DNA from: Abyssicoccus albus
GTDB taxonomy: Bacteria; Bacillota; Bacilli; Staphylococcales; Abyssicoccaceae
Direction of reading: 5' to 3'
Assembly (NCBI RefSeq): GCF_003815035.1
Contig: NZ_RKRK01000002.1
Span: forward strand, 676,163-740,162
Length of the DNA stretch: 64,000 nucleotides
The position numbers and the translations under genes are program-made. The notes under the pieces are model-generated. The model worked only from the letters and a program-made list of their open reading frames with translations, did no database searches and was not told where the DNA came from. Shown in pieces: positions 28,286 through 37,555 of the stretch. How positions within the stretch are numbered: position 1 is the first letter of the stretch; every line of letters starts with the position of its first letter.

Positions 28286-28998
28286 GTCAATTCCTCAAAC
28301 TTATAACCTACACCCCAAACTGTTGCAATCATTTGTCCACTTCCAGGGGCTACTTTATTCATTTTCTCACGCAATCTTTTTATATGAGTATCAACTGTTC
28401 TTAAATCACCATAGAACTCATAATTCCAGACAAATTTCAATAAATCCTCTCTATCATACACTTTATCTGGAGTTTTAACTAAAAATAATAATAGTTCATA
28501 TTCTTTAGGTGTCAACGTTACATCTCGTTGATCAATTGTAACTTTATGTGAATCATTATCAATCACCAATCGATTAAACACTATTAAATCTTTCGTGTAC
28601 ATAGACTTTTTTGAAAAGCTTTCTTCAGATGTTCTTCTCAACAAAGCTTTTACTCGTAATACAACTTCTCTAGGTGAAAACGGTTTAACAATATAATCAT
28701 CTGCTCCCAATTCAAATCCATCAACTCTATTTGTTTCCTCACCTTTAGCTGTAAGCATAATAATGGGTGTATCTTTAACTTTTCGTATTTCTTGACACAC
28801 TTCTTCACCAGATAATTCCGGTAACATTAAATCCAGCAATATACAATGAAAATCTTTTGATAAAGCAAGTTCTAACGCTTGTTGACCATTTTGTGCTTCT
28901 GTAACCTCAAATTGCTCTCTTGTTAAATATAAATGTAATAATTTTCGAATACGATCTTCATCATCAACGAGTAATATTCTATATTGGTCATTCGTCAT
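28282..28998 (-). CDS. srrA: Respiration-response regulator SrrA/ResD
   Basis: A 238-residue OmpR-type regulator. The receiver domain has acidic residues VDDED, the phospho-acceptor Asp56 in LLDLMLP and Lys106 in IVKPFSP; the winged-helix domain has the LTPKEYELL and DTHIKRLREK segments. It controls genes for aerobic and anaerobic respiration in Bacillus (as ResD) and Staphylococcus (as SrrA). It is 11 bases after ccsA/resC and overlaps srrB, so the maturation proteins and their regulators form one likely operon. Confidence 0.96.
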   Translation of the reverse strand: MTNDQYRILLVDDEDRIRKLLHLYLTREQFEVTEAQNGQQALELALSKDFHCILLDLMLPELSGEEVCQEIRKVKDTPIIMLTAKGEETNRVDGFELGADDYIVKPFSPREVVLRVKALLRRTSEESFSKKSMYTKDLIVFNRLVIDNDSHKVTIDQRDVTLTPKEYELLLFLVKTPDKVYDREDLLKFVWNYEFYGDLRTVDTHIKRLREKMNKVAPGSGQMIATVWGVGYKFEELT

Positions 28999-29009
28999 TT
29001 ATACCCCTC

Positions 29010-30200
29010 CTAAGCATACGAGTGTAATCCTGCAATGATTAGATTCACAGCAATTAAATTAAAGAGAATCACTAACATTCCTATCACTGCTAACCATGCA
29101 CTTTTTTTACCATCAAAACCTTTGTTCAAACGGAGGTGAAGAAATACTGTATAAAACATAAATGTAATAAATGCCCATGTTTCTTTAGGGTCCCATCCCC
29201 AAAATCTACTCCATGCTTCTTGTGCCCATATTGCTGCAAATAACAGTCCACCAAGTGCAAATAATGGATAACCTATAATTACACTTCTATACCCTATCTC
29301 ATCCATTAATTCAATATTAACATTTCTAGTCCAAGGTTTAACAAGCATGAATAAAGGTTTTCTTACGAATAGACGTATTAAACCATATAACAGTGTTCCA
29401 CCAAAGATTGACCAGATTACAGTATTTACTTTCTGAGCGTTAATAAATGGTGGAAGTTTTATAAATCCTTGATTACCATCAATTTGTTCATATTGATTAT
29501 CACCAAGATCATTCACTGGTACAGAACTGTCAAAAACAGTAATTGCAGGCAAATGATATTCTGCAACTTGTGTTTGATCATTTTTATCAGTATATAAGTA
29601 TAAATCTTCGTATTGAATAATACCTTTCATCGTAATAGTGATAAGAATAAATGCGATCACCGTAACGATAAACCACATAATCATTTCTATCCCGAAAAAT
29701 TCCTTATTGCGAATTGAAGGTTCTGTTGTTTTAATAATATATATTAATCCTGCAACTGCACTGATGGATAATACACCATATGAAATACTTACAGTTATTA
29801 CATGGATTGCTAGCCAGTGAGACTGAAGTGAAGGTACTAAAGGTGATACATCTCTTGAAAACATACTAGCATATCCGATAACTAACAATGCAATGGGGAT
29901 AGCAAATAATCCCAATACTGGTGTGTTATATATCATATTGAATAATAAAAACCCACCAATGATCATAATACCGAAGAATGATACGAACTCATATAAATTA
30001 CTTACAGGTGCATGACCTGCTACGATCCATCTCGTTATAAAATATACAATTTGTAGTACGAATGCAATCGAGGTCATGATGATTGCAATTTTATTATATT
30101 TATCTTTATGTTTTGATTTTACTGCCAAAGAAAATGGAACGAGTGCGACTAACATAATGATAAAAGCACTATATAAAGCAAAGTTACTAATCGTCAACAT
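29010..30200 (-). CDS. resC: Cytochrome c biogenesis protein CcsA/ResC
   Basis: A 396-residue membrane protein with about eight helices and the tryptophan-rich WGWDPKETWAF haem-handling motif. Conserved histidines (HVITVSISYG, HLRLNKG) are likely haem ligands. With ResB it forms the System II complex that carries haem outside and joins it to CXXCH. The frame includes a TTG at 30209, but AAGGAG is placed for the ATG at 30200. It overlaps the 3' end of resB by 14 bases. QcrC is an obvious client. Confidence 0.95.
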   Translation of the reverse strand: MLTISNFALYSAFIIMLVALVPFSLAVKSKHKDKYNKIAIIMTSIAFVLQIVYFITRWIVAGHAPVSNLYEFVSFFGIMIIGGFLLFNMIYNTPVLGLFAIPIALLVIGYASMFSRDVSPLVPSLQSHWLAIHVITVSISYGVLSISAVAGLIYIIKTTEPSIRNKEFFGIEMIMWFIVTVIAFILITITMKGIIQYEDLYLYTDKNDQTQVAEYHLPAITVFDSSVPVNDLGDNQYEQIDGNQGFIKLPPFINAQKVNTVIWSIFGGTLLYGLIRLFVRKPLFMLVKPWTRNVNIELMDEIGYRSVIIGYPLFALGGLLFAAIWAQEAWSRFWGWDPKETWAFITFMFYTVFLHLRLNKGFDGKKSAWLAVIGMLVILFNLIAVNLIIAGLHSYA

Positions 30201-31848
30201 TATTTTCAACTCCTTTGTGAAGGCTTAATTGAGTCGCCATTTTTTCTATATCTTTATTTAATCCGAAATAATTTTTATTCGTATGTGCTGCTAAATTCAA
30301 GGTTTGACCATCATCACTAATATTTAACCAAATTCTACGATGGTTAACATATGAACCAATAAATACACCAATTAAGAATATAATAAAACCTGTGAAAATA
30401 AACGGCAATGTTTTATCTTTTTTAACAGTTAATATTGTGGCCATATGATTTGTCATACCATCAAATTTTATTTCATAATGATTTCCTTCAGAAATCTCTT
30501 TAGCTTCCTTTATTTTAATGAAACTGTATTCACTCTCTTCACCTTTCTCATTTAAATCAAATACAAAAGCTGGATTAATCGTATTTGGTGATTTTGATAC
30601 AAGTGATCCTTGTGATGATATTTCTTTGAAATCAGGTACATAGCTTTTAATGTCTATTGATATTTGATCATTAATTGTATAATGCTCCTTTGGATTATCC
30701 AAGTTCACTTCAAATGGTTGACCAATTTGTTTTTGTGATGATTTTTCAATCAATTTAAATGTCATCGTTTTCATCTGAGATTGATCATAACTCGATTGAT
30801 ATAAATGATAATCGTCAAATTTGAAAGGATGATTCAATCTAATTGAGCCTTCATCAACTTTTTTTAACTCGTCACTTTCACCTAACATTGCTGAAGTATT
30901 CTTATATAAAGTTAAGTCTGTTTGATAATTTTTAGCAATCATGCCTTGAGACTTTTCAATAGCCTGTTGGAATGCCTCGCCATCAGAAGCATCATAATTT
31001 TCAGCCGTAAACTTTTTGTTCTCAACATAATACTCTCTGTTCGTAGAAGGGACTGGTTTTCTGTCACCTTCTTTAATATACATCAATTCATCTACATACA
31101 TGCCAGGGAAAAACCTCAACATACTACCAATTAACAGTATAATTAAACCTGAATGATTGATATATGGACCATATCGACTGAATCGACCTTTTTCAGCAAG
31201 AATATGTCCCTGATCTTGTCGAGTTTTATATCGTTGCAATTTTAATTGAGATTCAACATCTTTCAGGTTTAAATTTTTTGCTGGAAAACTTTCATTAATT
31301 TTTTGTCGACTATAAAATGATGGATGTTTTTTTACACGTTGATTACTCAATGATTTGAATAACGGTACTCCTCTATCTATGCTTGCTGCAATAATACTTA
31401 ACGCAATCAAAGCTAACAATACAATAAACCACCAAGAAGAATATAAATTATGGAAGCCTAATTGATAATAGAGTTCTCCAAGAGCACCATAATTCTCCTT
31501 ATAATATATAGATGGATCAACACCTACTGGGATGAAATACTGCTGAGGAAAGATTGTACCAATTGCAGCGGCTATTGCAGTTAATGCAATAAGAGTCACT
31601 CCGACTTTTATACTCGCAAACCAATTCCAAATTTTATCAATGATTGTTTTATTTCTGACTTTCGAGCGTACTGCCGAACCGTCATAACGCATCACATCTT
31701 GTATTTTCTTTTTATCATAGTCTTCATTAATCATTCGACCACAAGAAATACATAACTGAGTTCCAGGCTCATTTTTTTGACCACATGAACATATGATGTA
31801 ATCATCATTCTTACTTGTTTGTTCATTGTTTTTAAAATTATCTTTCAT
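30187..31848 (-). CDS. resB: Cytochrome c biogenesis protein ResB
   Basis: A 553-residue membrane protein, the partner of ResC in System II haem delivery. It starts with a small zinc-ribbon-like segment (CSCGQKNEPGTQLCISCG, about 21-38), as Bacillus ResB does. Helices near 78-95, 140-158, 227-242 and 490-507 frame a large outer domain. It would hold apocytochrome c and haem on the outside of the membrane. It lies 114 bases after resA. Confidence 0.94.
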   Translation of the reverse strand: MKDNFKNNEQTSKNDDYIICSCGQKNEPGTQLCISCGRMINEDYDKKKIQDVMRYDGSAVRSKVRNKTIIDKIWNWFASIKVGVTLIALTAIAAAIGTIFPQQYFIPVGVDPSIYYKENYGALGELYYQLGFHNLYSSWWFIVLLALIALSIIAASIDRGVPLFKSLSNQRVKKHPSFYSRQKINESFPAKNLNLKDVESQLKLQRYKTRQDQGHILAEKGRFSRYGPYINHSGLIILLIGSMLRFFPGMYVDELMYIKEGDRKPVPSTNREYYVENKKFTAENYDASDGEAFQQAIEKSQGMIAKNYQTDLTLYKNTSAMLGESDELKKVDEGSIRLNHPFKFDDYHLYQSSYDQSQMKTMTFKLIEKSSQKQIGQPFEVNLDNPKEHYTINDQISIDIKSYVPDFKEISSQGSLVSKSPNTINPAFVFDLNEKGEESEYSFIKIKEAKEISEGNHYEIKFDGMTNHMATILTVKKDKTLPFIFTGFIIFLIGVFIGSYVNHRRIWLNISDDGQTLNLAAHTNKNYFGLNKDIEKMATQLSLHKGVENNVDD

Positions 31849-31962
31849 ATTATCACTTCTCTTTTATGAAATAGTTCATTCATTAACTTAAGATACAAAA
31901 TCATCCGTCACATATTCAATACAATCCATATAATAATTAATCATATTAAATTTGTTAACGTT

Positions 31963-32520
31963 TTAAGAGTCAATCTTTTCTATCTTCGATCCGTCTTCGA
32001 ATGATTGAACAATTTGATCTAATTGATCTTTAGTCATCATATATTGTTGGATATACTCGATTTTACCCTCTTTATCAATCACCATTGTTGTTGGTAAAGG
32101 ACCAATATCATAAGCTTTTGTAACATCTCCATTGGCATTATCTAAAATCACTGGAAAAGAAATTTCTGTTTGCAAATCGTTAATAAATTGTTCAACTTGT
32201 TGTGGTGAGTTTTTTACATGAAGTGCTAAAATTTCAAAATTGCCGTCAGCATTTTCATAAGTTTTTTCAAAATCTGGCATCTCTTCTTTACAAGGTTCAC
32301 ACCATGTTCCCCAGAAATTTAAAATGACAGGTTTCCCTTTATAATCAGATAATTTTACAGTCTCTCCATCAGTACTTTTCAACGAAAAATCTGGAGCTTG
32401 TGCACCGACCTCAATATTTGACTTATCTTTTGTAAAATTTAAATATAGTGTGATCGCTAACATTAAAAATACAATCAATAATACTATTATTCGAATCATA
32501 TTTCTTGTTTTTTTCTTCAT
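31963..32520 (-). CDS. resA: Thiol-disulfide oxidoreductase ResA
   Basis: A 185-residue membrane-tethered thioredoxin-like protein. After an N-terminal helix (about 9-28) comes the fold with the active-site Cys74-Glu-Pro-Cys77 in WGTWCEPCKEE, the exact ResA motif, and cis-proline LPTTMVID. It keeps the CXXCH cysteines of apocytochrome c reduced before haem attachment. It starts the resA-resB-resC-srrA-srrB series. A TATAAT lies about 30 bases upstream (near 32550). Confidence 0.95.
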   Translation of the reverse strand: MKKKTRNMIRIIVLLIVFLMLAITLYLNFTKDKSNIEVGAQAPDFSLKSTDGETVKLSDYKGKPVILNFWGTWCEPCKEEMPDFEKTYENADGNFEILALHVKNSPQQVEQFINDLQTEISFPVILDNANGDVTKAYDIGPLPTTMVIDKEGKIEYIQQYMMTKDQLDQIVQSFEDGSKIEKIDS

Positions 32521-32609
32521 TATTATTCCCCCGTTACAAATAATGTCTTCATCATTATATCATTGGGCATAATATCACTTGTGACAAATGTTTGACATTA
32601 TAATATGTT

Positions 32610-33332
32610 CTATGTTAATTCCTTTAATTGTTTTACCTCATGTGGTGTTAACGCTCTAGACTCTCCTTCTTTCAAACCTTTAAGCGTCAACTGAGCATAT
32701 TGAATTCTTTTCAGTTTCTTAACATTATAATTAAAGTATTCAATCATTCGTCTTACTTGACGATTACGTCCTTCATGAATCGTAAGTTCTAATTGTGAAC
32801 TATTTTCTTTTTTATTTTCTTGTATAACTTTCACTTTACATTTAGCTGTCATACCATCATCCAACATAATCCCTTTTTCTAATGTCTTAATTTCTTCTCT
32901 CAACAATATGCCATCTAAAGTAACTAAATATTTTTTCATCACTTTGAATTTGGGATGTGTTAATTGATATGTTAAATCTCCATCATTTGTTAGAAGTAAC
33001 AACCCCGTCGTCTCATAGTCGAGTCTTCCAACAGGATAAATTCTAAAGTTTAATCCTTCTAATAAATCAATGACTGTTTTACGATCATGTTCATCTTCAA
33101 CAGTAGACACAACACCTCTTGGCTTATACATCAATATATATATAGGTTGTTCTTTTTCAATTGGAACTCCATCTACTTCTACTCGATCATTAGAACCAGC
33201 TTTAACTCCTAATTCAGTGATGATTTGACCATTGACAGATACACGTCCATCCAATATATATTGTTCTGCTTTTCTTCTTGATGTGATACCACTATTCGCT
33301 ATAATTTTCTGTACACGTTCTTTATGATTCAT
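32610..33332 (-). CDS. rluB: 23S rRNA pseudouridine synthase RluB
   Basis: A 240-residue RsuA/RluB-family enzyme. An N-terminal S4 domain (RVQKIIANSGITSRRKAEQ) is followed by the catalytic GRLDYETTGLLLLTNDGD motif with its aspartate, and a C-terminal EGRNRQVRRM motif. It would modify a uridine near position 2605 of 23S rRNA. It overlaps scpB by 11 bases, so it is translationally coupled to scpA-scpB, as in many Firmicutes. Confidence 0.94.
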   Translation of the reverse strand: MNHKERVQKIIANSGITSRRKAEQYILDGRVSVNGQIITELGVKAGSNDRVEVDGVPIEKEQPIYILMYKPRGVVSTVEDEHDRKTVIDLLEGLNFRIYPVGRLDYETTGLLLLTNDGDLTYQLTHPKFKVMKKYLVTLDGILLREEIKTLEKGIMLDDGMTAKCKVKVIQENKKENSSQLELTIHEGRNRQVRRMIEYFNYNVKKLKRIQYAQLTLKGLKEGESRALTPHEVKQLKELT

Positions 33333-33897
33333 TAGAATCAGTCCCTTCTAGTTCATTGAAGAACATTTCAAGTTCTTCTCTTTCTTTTGCATCATTCATT
33401 GTCGGCAAGTCCGCTATCGATTTTAATCCAAATTTATTTAAGAAAAATTCTGTCGTAATGAGTTGTTGGCTTCGTTCACCTTCAACTTCTAATTTATCAA
33501 TTAACCCAAGTGCATACAACGTATTCACTGCACCATCTGAGTTTACTTGTCTTAAATTTTCAATGTCATTTCGTGTGACTGGTTGATTATATGCAATAAT
33601 AGCAAGCGTTTCTAACGCTTGTTGTGATAACTTTTTTTCTTTTGATATAATCAGTTCTTTTATATACGGTGAATATTCATTCGTCAGTGTTAATAAAATT
33701 TGATCACCATAATGATGAATTTGGAATACTTCAGAATTAAATGAAGATATAAGTTCTTGAACAATATGTTGATCAACGTCAAGTACATCTTTAATTGTTG
33801 AAAATTGTAACCCTTCATCACCCGCCACAAATAATAATGACAACAATATATTTTGCATTTTATCAAATGATTTTATAGTTGAATCAAAGTCGTCCAT
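33322..33897 (-). CDS. scpB: Segregation and condensation protein B
   Basis: A 191-residue winged-helix protein that joins ScpA and SMC to form bacterial condensin. The LSLLFVAGDEGL start, SQQALETLAIIAYNQPVTRNDIE and GLIDKLEVEGERSQQLITTEFFLNKFGL segments are diagnostic. The frame opens at a GTG (33906), but that lies within the AGAGGTGACT ribosome-binding site; the ATG at 33897 is the better start. It overlaps scpA by 14 bases. Confidence 0.95.
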   Translation of the reverse strand: MDDFDSTIKSFDKMQNILLSLLFVAGDEGLQFSTIKDVLDVDQHIVQELISSFNSEVFQIHHYGDQILLTLTNEYSPYIKELIISKEKKLSQQALETLAIIAYNQPVTRNDIENLRQVNSDGAVNTLYALGLIDKLEVEGERSQQLITTEFFLNKFGLKSIADLPTMNDAKEREELEMFFNELEGTDSNES

Positions 33898-34627
33898 AAT
33901 AGTCACCTCTATATATCAGTATCTCACTAAACGCTTTTTCTTGTTTTATTATAATTTGTTGATGTTTTATCATCTCAAGCATTGCAATAAAAATCGTTAC
34001 AATTCCATTGATATGTTGAATGACATTTGCTAGGTTTGAAAATTGTACATACTCTCTGTCAGAAGAATCCAAATGCTTATAAATTAATCGATTCATTTCA
34101 AGCACACTATATTGATCTTCATATATCACCACTTCATCTTGTTGAATCATTTTTTTTCTTTGTTTTACTCTTTGATAACTAATAATTAAATCAGATAACG
34201 ATAAATCATCAGATAATTCTACTTGGCTATTTGAATATGGTGTTAAGTCCATCGGTGTTTTACTCACGTATAACAATCTTTCGTTATATTTTTCTTCTAG
34301 CAATTGTGCTGATTGCTTATAATTATCGTACTCAAGTAATTGCTCAACTAACTCTTCCCTCGGATCATCGACTTCAATATCATCATCAACCGGAAGTAAT
34401 AATTCACTTTTAATTCTAATTAATTCACACGCCATCACAAGATATTCACTTGCTAAATTAATTTCAAGTGATTCAAAGGCATGAATATAAGACATATATT
34501 GATTCGTCAGTTCGCTCATTGGTATATCATATATATCAATTTCATATTCTTTAATTAAGTGAAGTAACAGGTCTAGCGGTCCAACAAAGGCATCCAATTG
34601 AACTTCATATAGATGGGTTTGTGTCAT
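33884..34627 (-). CDS. scpA: Segregation and condensation protein A
   Basis: A 247-residue kleisin that bridges the two SMC heads. The N-terminal YEVQLDAFVGPLDLLLHLI and EIDIYDIPMSELTNQY, and LASEYLVMACELIRIKSELLLP, are family hallmarks. The start is uncertain: a TTG at 34636 is three bases after AAAGG, while the ATG at 34627 is 12 bases after it; I give the ATG. It begins the scpA-scpB-rluB group and is divergent from the DUF309 gene. Confidence 0.94.
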   Translation of the reverse strand: MTQTHLYEVQLDAFVGPLDLLLHLIKEYEIDIYDIPMSELTNQYMSYIHAFESLEINLASEYLVMACELIRIKSELLLPVDDDIEVDDPREELVEQLLEYDNYKQSAQLLEEKYNERLLYVSKTPMDLTPYSNSQVELSDDLSLSDLIISYQRVKQRKKMIQQDEVVIYEDQYSVLEMNRLIYKHLDSSDREYVQFSNLANVIQHINGIVTIFIAMLEMIKHQQIIIKQEKAFSEILIYRGDYYGRL

Positions 34628-34729
34628 ATTGATCAATAACCTTTCTTCTTTCTAATTAATATCGTCTATGTTATTTTAAGTCTATGTTATTTTAAAAAGT
34701 ATAATTTTTAAACAACAAGGGGTGAAAAT

Positions 34730-35233
34730 ATGTATTCTAATCAACTTATAGAACATTTCTATCAACAATTCTATATCCAACAGGATTATTTTGAGTGTCA
34801 TGAACTATTAGAAGAGGCTTGGAAATCAAACAACAATCATAAAAAAGATGACTTTCTTGTCGGACTCACGTTATATGCCGTTTCATTGTACCATTATAGG
34901 CAATTAAATTTTAAAGGTGCATTGACGTGTATTAAGAAAGCATCAACCATTTTATCAAAACACCCTAAAAGCCTTGAAGCATTTAATATAAGTCCAAAAA
35001 AAATGATTGTTCAATGTCATCAAATAGAACACGATATTTTAACGAAACAACAATTCAACCATATTATGCTACCGCATTTAGATGATCAATTGAGTCATCT
35101 ATATCCCAGTCAAATAACATCAGATAAAGAAATCATATTGAAGCATAAGCTTAGAGATAGAAGTGATATTATTAATTTAAGAAAACAAAAATTAAACAAG
35201 AAAAACCCAATAACAGATACCCCAAATGATTGA
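34730..35233 (+). CDS. DUF309 family protein
   Basis: A 167-residue soluble, helical protein of unknown function. The DUF309 signature FECHELLEEAWK is at about residues 21-32, with a conserved His and two Glu that could form a metal or catalytic site. It begins after an AAGGGGTG site. It is transcribed away from scpA, and its 3' end overlaps, in antisense, a small open frame at 35192-35278. A similar gene lies near scpAB and xerD in staphylococci, but its role is not known to me. Confidence 0.85.
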   Translation: MYSNQLIEHFYQQFYIQQDYFECHELLEEAWKSNNNHKKDDFLVGLTLYAVSLYHYRQLNFKGALTCIKKASTILSKHPKSLEAFNISPKKMIVQCHQIEHDILTKQQFNHIMLPHLDDQLSHLYPSQITSDKEIILKHKLRDRSDIINLRKQKLNKKNPITDTPND

Positions 35234-35278
35234 TAATGCAATTAATATAATTAATGTAATATAACGATTACCTTTCAT
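35192..35278 (-). CDS. Putative 28-residue single-pass membrane microprotein
   Basis: A short frame, ATG at 35278, encoding 28 residues: MKGNR, then one continuous hydrophobic helix (ITLIILIALSIIWGICYWVFLV is described in two parts: 7-18 and 19-28). A strong AGGAGGA lies five bases before the ATG. Positive residues at the N terminus and the hydrophobic core predict a single membrane span. Its last 14 codons are antisense to the end of the DUF309 gene. I do not recognise a family. The ribosome-binding site is the main support that it is translated. Confidence 0.5.
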   Translation of the reverse strand: MKGNRYITLIILIALSIIWGICYWVFLV

Positions 35279-35337
35279 GAAAAATCCTCCTATAATAAAA
35301 AAACTATAAATATCATAAAAAAATTATAGATTATTAA

Positions 35338-36231
35338 TTATTTCTTCGCACGTGGATGATACTGGTTATAAATATCTCTAATTTGTTTAGAGTTAATATG
35401 TGTATAAATTTGTGTTGTAGATATATCACTATGCCCTAATAATTCTTGAACACTTCTTAGATCTGCACCATTTTCTAACAAGTGGGTTGCAAATGAATGG
35501 CGCAATGTATGTGGTGAAATCGTTTTATTAATATTTGCTTCGATTGCTCTTGTTTTCAAAACTTTCCACACCGTTTGACGACTAATCATTTGACCTCGGT
35601 AATTCAATATTAAAGTATTAGAATTATTATGGTCTAAATCCGTTCTGAATAGATTAATGTAATCACTTAATATATCAATACACGTCTGATTAAGCGGAAC
35701 AATTCTTTCTTTATTACCTTTACCTGTAACATGAATAAAACCCATTGATAAGTGAATATCAGATAAATTTAAACTAATCAACTCAGATACTCTAATACCA
35801 CATCCATACAACAATTCAAGCATAACCTTATTCCTACAATCAATCGGTTTATCACCAGATTTAAAATCTAATAACCGGTTGATTTCTTCAATTGTCAAAA
35901 CATCAGGTAAACTAGATTTAGTCTTCGGTGGCTTTATCAAGATTGTTGGGTCCTTCGTCATGTATTGTTCTCTAATCAAAAATTGATGATACCCTTTTAA
36001 AGTAGATATGAGCCTAGCAATTGATTTGCTTGATTTACCTGTTTCGTTTAAGGTTCGTATATACTGTTGTATCATGGGTGGCACTATACCATTCAGGTCT
36101 GATATATTATGTTCTTTCATATAATCAATGTATTGTACTAAGTCAAGTCTGTAGGCTTGTCTCGTATTATGTGATAAACCTTTTTCTAATCTTACGAAGT
36201 CCAAATATTCATCAATGGTTTGATAATTCAT
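35338..36231 (-). CDS. xerD: Site-specific tyrosine recombinase XerD
   Basis: A 297-residue recombinase that with XerC resolves chromosome dimers at dif. The catalytic residues are visible in order: Arg in GCGIRVSELI, Lys in TGKGNKERIV, His-Arg in HTLRHSFATHLLENGADLR, His in LGHSDIS and the nucleophile Tyr in STTQIYTHI. The N-terminal core-binding domain starts with EYLDFVRLEKGLS. It lies after fur on the same strand; the Bacillus order fur-yqzK-xerD is kept except that yqzK is absent. Confidence 0.95.
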   Translation of the reverse strand: MNYQTIDEYLDFVRLEKGLSHNTRQAYRLDLVQYIDYMKEHNISDLNGIVPPMIQQYIRTLNETGKSSKSIARLISTLKGYHQFLIREQYMTKDPTILIKPPKTKSSLPDVLTIEEINRLLDFKSGDKPIDCRNKVMLELLYGCGIRVSELISLNLSDIHLSMGFIHVTGKGNKERIVPLNQTCIDILSDYINLFRTDLDHNNSNTLILNYRGQMISRQTVWKVLKTRAIEANINKTISPHTLRHSFATHLLENGADLRSVQELLGHSDISTTQIYTHINSKQIRDIYNQYHPRAKK

Positions 36232-36283
36232 AAAGTCACTCCTCTATGCTAAATCAAAAATTTATATACAAATTTAATATTAA

Positions 36284-36317
36284 AAGACGACCAACTTTAC
36301 TTACTGTTGATCGTCTT
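36284..36317 (-). terminator. Terminator hairpin of fur
   Basis: A 12-base stem (36284-36295 with 36306-36317), with one G-U pair in the transcript, overlaps the fur stop codon at 36301-36303. TTAATATTAAATTTG follows on the minus strand. It separates fur from xerD. Confidence 0.7.
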
Positions 36318-36750
36318 CCTTACATTTTTTACAAATCCCATGAAACGTTAGACGATGATCGTGGATTTGAAAATCATATTTAGTCTCAACTTTACGTTCT
36401 ACTTCTGGAAGCAAGTCTTCTTCAATTTCATCAACACTTCCACATTTGATGCATACTAAATGGTGATGAAAATGGTTAGCTCCTTCTTTTCTCAGGTCAA
36501 AACGTTGTACTCCATCGCCAAAACTAATTTTATCTACGATATTGATTTCTGTGAGTAGTTCTAACGTTCTATAGACAGTTGCAAGACCAATTTCAGGAGA
36601 TTTCTCTTTTATTTTCAAATAAACATCTTCAGCACTTAAATGATCCGCTTCATTTTCTAACAATACTCTAACGGTTGCCTCGCGTTGTGATGTAAGTTTG
36701 TAAGAGGATTTTTTCATTTGGTCTTTTATTTTTTGAATACGATCTTCCAC
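36301..36750 (-). CDS. fur: Ferric uptake regulator Fur
   Basis: A 149-residue iron-sensing repressor, the same length as Bacillus Fur. The DNA-binding part has KLTSQREATVRVL and LATVYRTLELL; the metal sites include HFHHHLVCIKCG and a second CKKC pair near the end. SAEDVYLKIKEKSPEIGLATVY is close to Bacillus Fur (quoted here only by its parts SAEDVY and SPEIGLATVY). The start is a GTG at 36750, giving VEDRIQKIK, which lines up with MENRIDRIK of Bacillus; an AAGGTGG lies upstream. A PerR-box-like palindrome is found in its promoter. Confidence 0.93.
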   Translation of the reverse strand: MEDRIQKIKDQMKKSSYKLTSQREATVRVLLENEADHLSAEDVYLKIKEKSPEIGLATVYRTLELLTEINIVDKISFGDGVQRFDLRKEGANHFHHHLVCIKCGSVDEIEEDLLPEVERKVETKYDFQIHDHRLTFHGICKKCKEDDQQ

Positions 36751-36775
36751 TCGGTACACCACCTTAATCGTAGCA

Positions 36776-36803
36776 ATTATACCATAATTTAAAATTATTA
36801 TAA
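36776..36803 (-). promoter_or_regulatory. fur promoter with a PerR-box-like site
   Basis: A perfect TATAAT (36781-36776, minus) lies 26 bases before the GTG start. Just upstream, 36803-36789 reads TTATAATAATTTTAA, 14 of 15 matches to the PerR box consensus TTATAATNATTATAA. fur is a PerR target in Bacillus and Staphylococcus, which supports the call. Fur and Zur boxes are similar, and chance matches are likely in AT-rich DNA. Confidence 0.45.
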
Positions 36804-36913
36804 ATAATAAGTTGTTTATTCAATATACTAAAAATATAATAAAATAATCTTAGAATAATACTCAATAAATGGTTGCTTAATGAACTTAAATCTTAGTAAT
36901 AAAATTTTGTCCA

Positions 36914-37456
36914 CTATTCATCATCGAGAGTGTTCAGATAATATTGCAATGCTATAACTGTTTTTGCATCATTAAATGTCAAATTTTCTAATCCTTCTTG
37001 TATTTTTTCAACAGTTAAATACTCTAAGGTAACAAATTCATCACTATCTAATGACTGATTTGTTTGTTCACTAATATTTTGAGCATGATAAATGTACAAT
37101 CTTTCATCTGTAATACCTGGTGAAACATAGACATCTGCTATAAGTCGTAAATCATTTGAACTATATCCCGTTTCTTCCATTAACTCTCGCTTTGCACAAT
37201 CAATAGGTTGTTCATTTTGCTCAATCTTTCCAGCAGGGATTTCGAGTAATTCTTGATCAACGGATAGACGATACTGTTTTACAAAAATTACTTCTTGTCG
37301 TTCATTAATTGCCAATATAGCAACTGCACCAGGATGATAAACTACTTCTCTGTTTGCTTTCTTTCCATTTGGAAGCAATACTTCGCTTTTTTTGACTTCG
37401 ATAATACGTCCTTTAAATTCAGTTGTTTCGTATAATTTTTTTTCAGAGTTTCCCAT
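36914..37456 (-). CDS. nudF: ADP-ribose pyrophosphatase (Nudix hydrolase, NudF type)
   Basis: A 180-residue Nudix enzyme that splits ADP-ribose to AMP and ribose 5-phosphate. The Nudix box runs from the Gly of GKIEQNE to REL MEETGY (REL, then MEETGY), giving GX5EX7REUXEEXGU. EFKGRIIEVKK at the N terminus and VSPGITDERLYIYHA match the NudF/YqkG group. It is divergent from the aldo/keto reductase gene. Confidence 0.9.
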   Translation of the reverse strand: MGNSEKKLYETTEFKGRIIEVKKSEVLLPNGKKANREVVYHPGAVAILAINERQEVIFVKQYRLSVDQELLEIPAGKIEQNEQPIDCAKRELMEETGYSSNDLRLIADVYVSPGITDERLYIYHAQNISEQTNQSLDSDEFVTLEYLTVEKIQEGLENLTFNDAKTVIALQYYLNTLDDE

Positions 37457-37555
37457 GTATTAAGTCCCTCACTTTATCACAAAATGCATTATGTTGTATG
37501 ATTGTATTATGTTATATAAATTATATCATTTCTTACATGAGGAGGATAATATTTA

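Noticed and set aside
35304-35329. Terminator of xerD
   Set aside because: Only a six-base stem with a long AT loop is present; it is too weak to call, though a T run follows.
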